Assembly: GCF_019711655.1 (NCBI RefSeq)
Contig: NZ_JAIGNU010000001.1
Location: forward strand, 1,583,501 to 1,647,500
DNA from: Qipengyuania mesophila
GTDB lineage: Bacteria; Pseudomonadota; Alphaproteobacteria; Sphingomonadales; Sphingomonadaceae
DNA: 64,000 bases
Direction: 5' to 3'
The position numbers and the translations under genes are program-made. Positions 60,910 to 64,000 of this stretch are shown here, one piece after another. Under the pieces are notes generated by a model that had not been told where the DNA came from, did not search any database, and worked only from the letters and a program-made list of their open reading frames with translations. Every line of letters begins with the position of its first letter. Position 1 is the first letter of the stretch.

Positions 60910-61175
60910 TGCGGAAGCTCCATCTTTTCCGGCCCACCCGATTCCTGCGGCGCCGGGAGAAGCGATTTGTCGGCGGGATCCTGCGCCTCCGCGTCATCGC
61001 CGTCTTCGGGCACCGCGCCTTCGGGCAGTCGCCGCGCCTCGATCATCTCGGCGGCATCGTCGAGCGCCGCGGCTTCGCTCTGGCTGACCGCGCCGACGGG
61101 CTCCTCCGCCTCCTGGTTGCCGGAGCAGGCGGACAGCGCGGCGAGCGCGGCGATCAGGGGGGCGAGTCGGGTCAT
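60906..61175 (-). CDS. Small lipoprotein coupled to the acyl-CoA dehydrogenase
   Basis: 89 aa. LAPLIAALAALSACSG carries a lipobox, followed by an acidic, Pro-rich mature part (NQEAEEPVGAVSQSEAA ... APQESGGPEKMELPQ). Its stop overlaps the acyl-CoA dehydrogenase start, so it is translated as the first gene of the catabolic operon. A lipoprotein in this position is unusual for a beta-oxidation-like unit. Function unknown; it may be a chance neighbour sharing the promoter. Confidence 0.7.
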   Translation of the reverse strand: MTRLAPLIAALAALSACSGNQEAEEPVGAVSQSEAAALDDAAEMIEARRLPEGAVPEDGDDAEAQDPADKSLLPAPQESGGPEKMELPQ

Positions 61176-61266
61176 GGAGCGCAAGCTAGGCGCAGCCGCG
61201 CGTCTCGCAAAGGACGCTACGGCGCGGCTGGACGCGGGCGGACGCGCGGCCCGCCCGCGATCCCGA

Positions 61267-61557
61267 TCAGTTGCCCGCGTCTTCGCCCATGGCGTCCATG
61301 GCGGCCGCGGCGGTGTCGGCGGCCTTGTCACCCGCTTCCTGGATCTGCGCCTCTTCGCTCGGCGCCATGCCTTCGGGCGCGGCTCCCTCGGCATTGGCGT
61401 CGGCGTCCTCGACCGGCATGGCGTCGACATCGCTCAGCGCCTCGTCGGCGGGCATTTCGACGGTGTCGGCCTCGGCTTCGGTCGAGGCGTCCTCGGTGCT
61501 GCCGCAGGCGGCGAGGGCGAGCGTGGCGGCGGCGGTCAGGGCAATACGAAATTTCAT
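61267..61557 (-). CDS. Small acidic lipoprotein (96 aa)
   Basis: 96 aa. MKFRIALTAAATLALAACGS is a lipoprotein signal; the rest is extremely acidic and Ala-rich (EAEADTVEMPADEALSDVDA ... DTAAAAMDAMGEDAGN). Composition and start resemble the stress-type lipoprotein at 54162. GGAGAG precedes the ATG. It diverges from recQ and is read alone, 91 bp upstream of the next small lipoprotein on the same strand. Function unknown. Confidence 0.75.
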   Translation of the reverse strand: MKFRIALTAAATLALAACGSTEDASTEAEADTVEMPADEALSDVDAMPVEDADANAEGAAPEGMAPSEEAQIQEAGDKAADTAAAAMDAMGEDAGN

Positions 61558-61676
61558 CGGTTTCTCTCCGGATGGGGTGGGTTGCGCAGGGGATAAAGCG
61601 CAAGCGCGGGGCAGGGGGCAAGGGAAAATCGCCTCGCAGCGGTTGAACCCGCGTCGCCTTCTGGCATCAGGCGGGG

Positions 61677-63446
61677 ATGAATGCGATCGCGGGTGCACGC
61701 CAGTCCCTCAAGGACGTCTTCGGCTTCGACGGGTTCCGGGGCCGGCAGGAGGCGGTAGTGGCGCGCGTGCTCGAAGGGCGCTCGACGCTGGCCGTGATGC
61801 CGACCGGCGCGGGCAAGTCGCTGACCTACCAGCTGCCCGCGGTCACCCTGCCGGGCACCTGCGTCGTGGTCAGCCCGCTGATCGCGCTGATGCACGACCA
61901 GCTGAGGAGCGCGCGCGCCAACGGCATCCGCGCGGCGACGCTGACCAGCGTCGATGCCGACTGGCGCGAGACGCAGCATGCCTTCCGCGCGGGCGAACTC
62001 GACCTGCTCTATGTCGCGCCCGAGCGTGCCAGCCAGCCCGCCTTCCGCGAGTTTCTGTCTGCCGCACCGCTATGCCTCTTCGCGGTGGACGAGGCGCATT
62101 GCGTCTCCGAATGGGGACACGATTTCCGACCCGACTACCGCTTGCTGCGCGGGCTGATGGATGCCTTCCCCGAGGTCCCGCGGCTCGCGCTGACCGCCAC
62201 CGCGGACCGCCAGACGCGCGCCGACGTGATGGCGCAGCTCGGTATCCCCGAGGACGGGCTGGTGCTCGCCGGCTTCGACCGGCCCAATATCCGCTATTCG
62301 ATCCGCCACCGGGACAACCCGGTACGCCAGCTGACCGAGCTGATGGCGAGCGAGCCGGGACCGGGGATCGTCTATGCCCCCACCCGGCGCAAGGTCGAGG
62401 AGCTGGCCGAGAAACTTGCCGCGGCCACGGGGCGCCCGGTGCTGCCCTATCACGCGGGGCTCGATGCCGAAGTGCGCGCGGCCAACCAGGCGGGTTTCGT
62501 CGCCAGCGAGGACATGGTGATCGTCGCCACCGTCGCCTTCGGCATGGGGATAGACAAGCCCGACGTGCGTTTCGTCGCGCATGTCGGCGTGCCCAAGTCG
62601 ATCGAGGGCTATTACCAGGAAACCGGGCGCGCGGGGCGCGACGGCGATCCGAGCCAGGCGGTGATGTTCTGGGGCGCGGGCGATTTCGCCACCGCGCGCC
62701 AGCGGCTCGCCGAGGTCGACGAGGCCCGCCGCAGCGCCGAGCGCGCGCGGCTCGATGCGCTCGCCGGGCTTGTCGAAACCGCCGGATGCCGCCGCGCGGT
62801 GCTGCTCCGCCATTTCGGCGAGGATCCACCGAGCACCTGCGGCAATTGCGACAATTGCCTCGAACAGCCGAGCGTGACCGACGTCACCGAGCTGGCGCGC
62901 AAGCTGCTCTCGGCGGTCTACCGGACGGGGCAGAGCTTCGGCATGGGGCATCTGCAGAAGGTGCTCACCGGGAACGAGGACGAGCGCGTGCGCCAGCGCG
63001 GGCATGACCGGCTGAGCGTCTTCGGCATCGTCGAGGGCGAGGACGCGCGGCTGCTCCAGCCGCTGTCGCGCGCGCTGCAGGCGCGCGGCGACCTCGTCGC
63101 GACCGAGCATGGCGGGCTGGCGCTCGGCGGATCGGCGCGCTCGATCCTCAAGGGCGAGAGCGGGGTCGAGATCGTCATTCCGCCCAAGCGGCAGCGCGGG
63201 CGGCGCGGTGATGCGGCGCCCAACCCTGTCGGCGATCCGCTGTTCGAGGCGCTGCGCGCGCTGCGCAAGGAGCTGGCCGAGGAGGCGCAGGTCCCGCCCT
63301 ATGTCATTTTCCACGACTCGACGCTGCGCGAAATGGCGGCGAACCGACCCGCAACGCTCGCACAATTGGCTCAACTGCCGGGCGTCGGGGCGAAGAAGCT
63401 CGAGGCCTATGGCGAACGCTTCCTGCTTGAGATCGCCCGCCATTGA
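61677..63446 (+). CDS. recQ: ATP-dependent DNA helicase RecQ
   Basis: 589 aa. 3'-5' helicase acting in recombination and stalled-fork repair. Walker A is VMPTGAGKSLTYQLPA; the DEAH box is in AVDEAHCVSEWGHDFR; motif VI is YYQETGRAGRDGD. The RQC region has the zinc cysteines CRRAVLLRHFGEDPPSTCGNCDNC in pattern (given here as separate C's at about 371, 388, 391 and 394). A C-terminal HRDC domain ends LAQLPGVGAKKLEAYGERF. Length is typical. The stop overlaps a possible promoter for the next gene. Confidence 0.96.
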   Translation: MNAIAGARQSLKDVFGFDGFRGRQEAVVARVLEGRSTLAVMPTGAGKSLTYQLPAVTLPGTCVVVSPLIALMHDQLRSARANGIRAATLTSVDADWRETQHAFRAGELDLLYVAPERASQPAFREFLSAAPLCLFAVDEAHCVSEWGHDFRPDYRLLRGLMDAFPEVPRLALTATADRQTRADVMAQLGIPEDGLVLAGFDRPNIRYSIRHRDNPVRQLTELMASEPGPGIVYAPTRRKVEELAEKLAAATGRPVLPYHAGLDAEVRAANQAGFVASEDMVIVATVAFGMGIDKPDVRFVAHVGVPKSIEGYYQETGRAGRDGDPSQAVMFWGAGDFATARQRLAEVDEARRSAERARLDALAGLVETAGCRRAVLLRHFGEDPPSTCGNCDNCLEQPSVTDVTELARKLLSAVYRTGQSFGMGHLQKVLTGNEDERVRQRGHDRLSVFGIVEGEDARLLQPLSRALQARGDLVATEHGGLALGGSARSILKGESGVEIVIPPKRQRGRRGDAAPNPVGDPLFEALRALRKELAEEAQVPPYVIFHDSTLREMAANRPATLAQLAQLPGVGAKKLEAYGERFLLEIARH

Positions 63447-63489
63447 CCGAGTGGCCTGCCTGATATAAATATGATATCATAATTATATC
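63443..63489 (+). promoter_or_regulatory. Promoter with 28-bp AT-rich inverted repeat upstream of the SPFH gene
   Basis: TTGACC (63443-63448) and TAAATA (63466-63471) are 17 bp apart. From 63462 to 63489 the sequence is an inverted repeat with 13 of 14 base pairs matching, centred on TATGATATCATA (63470-63481). It is the most AT-rich stretch noticed in this GC-rich window, covers the -10 box, and ends 2 bases before the AGGAG ribosome site. A repressor operator is the simplest reading. Confidence 0.6.
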
Positions 63490-63505
63490 GAAGGAGCGAT
63501 TCGTC

Positions 63506-64000
63506 ATGTCGGTCGAACTCAAGGGAATGAACACCAGTACCGAACGGGCCGGGTCGAGCTTCAGCGGCTATCCCATGCTCGCGCTGATCCTCGTCCTGCT
63601 GGCGCTGGTGGCGTGGAATCTTTCGGGCAGTCTCCCGCCCTACGGCGCGACCAAGGCCGAAAAGCTGATCTTCGTCGGCCTGCTTGTGGGGCCGCTCCTC
63701 CTGCTTGGCTTCCTCGCTGCCGGCTTCTTCATGATCCAGCCCAACCAGGCCGCGGTGCTGACGCTGTTCGGCGAATATCGCGGGACCGAACGGCGCGAAG
63801 GGCTACGCTGGATCTGGCCGTGGATGGGCAAGAACAAGATCTCGGTTCGCGCGCACAACATCCATTCCGAACGGGTCAAGATCAACGACCTTCGCGGCAA
63901 TCCGATCGAGATCGCCTGCAACGTCGTGTGGCGCGTCGCCGATACCGCACAGGCGAGCTTCGACGTCGACGACTACAAGGCCTTCGTGAACATCCAGATC
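63506..64000 (+). CDS. SPFH/Band 7 domain protein, N-terminal part (runs off window)
   Basis: The first 165 residues are visible. After a short polar start come two membrane helices (YPMLALILVLLALVAWNL and LIFVGLLVGPLLLLGFLAAGFFM), then the beginning of an SPFH domain (IQPNQAAVLTLFGEYRGTER ... INDLRGNPIEIACNVVWRVA). The two-helix start separates it from the flotillin at 15.6 kb and resembles HflK/stomatin-like proteins. AAGGAG precedes the ATG at 63506. An AT-rich inverted repeat directly upstream suggests tight regulation. Confidence 0.9.
   Translation, partial: MSVELKGMNTSTERAGSSFSGYPMLALILVLLALVAWNLSGSLPPYGATKAEKLIFVGLLVGPLLLLGFLAAGFFMIQPNQAAVLTLFGEYRGTERREGLRWIWPWMGKNKISVRAHNIHSERVKINDLRGNPIEIACNVVWRVADTAQASFDVDDYKAFVNIQI

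Noticed and set aside
1-64000. tRNA genes, CRISPR arrays, insertion sequences, prophage
   Set aside because: No cloverleaf, spaced direct repeats, transposase, integrase or phage structural genes were recognised in the coding or intergenic sequence.

Overview
The window reads as a chromosomal core region of an alphaproteobacterium of the order Sphingomonadales, most likely Erythrobacteraceae (Erythrobacter/Qipengyuania-like). This rests on the high GC content, tightly packed genes with ATGA/TGATG overlaps, the style of the housekeeping proteins (a short GlnE, a short LptE, an RHH_4 protein, a DUF3576 lipoprotein), and an EcfG-type promoter. I see no tRNA, rRNA, CRISPR array, insertion sequence or prophage. 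The taxonomic placement is inference from protein style.

Layout. 1-6.9 kb: the end of a PhoD phosphatase; a threonine-rich leader peptide with a terminator hairpin in front of thrS; a TauE/SafE exporter; on the minus strand agmatine deiminase and an M28 lipoprotein peptidase. 7-15 kb: the overlapping run glnE-bcp-DUF455, an M23 peptidase closed by a strong terminator, then an acyl-CoA synthetase/cytochrome P450 pair. 15-22 kb: a YqiJ-YqiK (flotillin) pair, an exported beta-helix-like protein of unknown role, a membrane GGDEF-EAL protein, and galU. A degraded galU tail lies on the far side of the GGDEF-EAL gene, so that gene sits between direct repeats of the galU 3' end. 22-27 kb: murA, small proteins, an RHH protein, a membrane-anchored LuxR-type regulator, acetoacetyl-CoA reductase, and an envelope protein of unknown function.

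27-34 kb: leuS-lptE-holA converge on an RNase D-like gene followed by lptC-lptA, then ung. 34-42.5 kb: an SDR, a crotonase-fold protein, a small P-loop ATPase and gltB-gltD. 42.7-46.7 kb: an envelope/exopolysaccharide group (acidic two-TM protein, exosortase-A-type glycosyltransferase, O-antigen-ligase-like protein). 46.8-56.3 kb: MaoC hydratase, thiolase, a metalloprotease lipoprotein, PHA depolymerase, an ABC exporter, uppP, stress-type small proteins, phenylalanine hydroxylase and PPK2. 56.2-61.2 kb: a compact minus-strand CoA-catabolic operon (lipoprotein, acyl-CoA dehydrogenase, CaiB/BaiF CoA-transferase, thiolase, FAS1-like dehydratase). The window ends with recQ and the start of a second SPFH gene behind an AT-rich 28-bp inverted repeat.

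Common themes are nitrogen control (glnE, gltBD, agmatine deiminase), envelope building (murA, uppP, lptA/C/E, galU, glycosyltransferase/ligase), carbon storage (acetoacetyl-CoA reductase, PhaZ) and acyl-CoA metabolism. The most interesting non-coding signals are the apparently leaderless Thr attenuator before thrS, the galU repeat, the palindromes upstream of phaZ and of the SPFH gene, the EcfG-type promoter at 54.07 kb, and the 28-bp-stem hairpin inside the catabolic operon.
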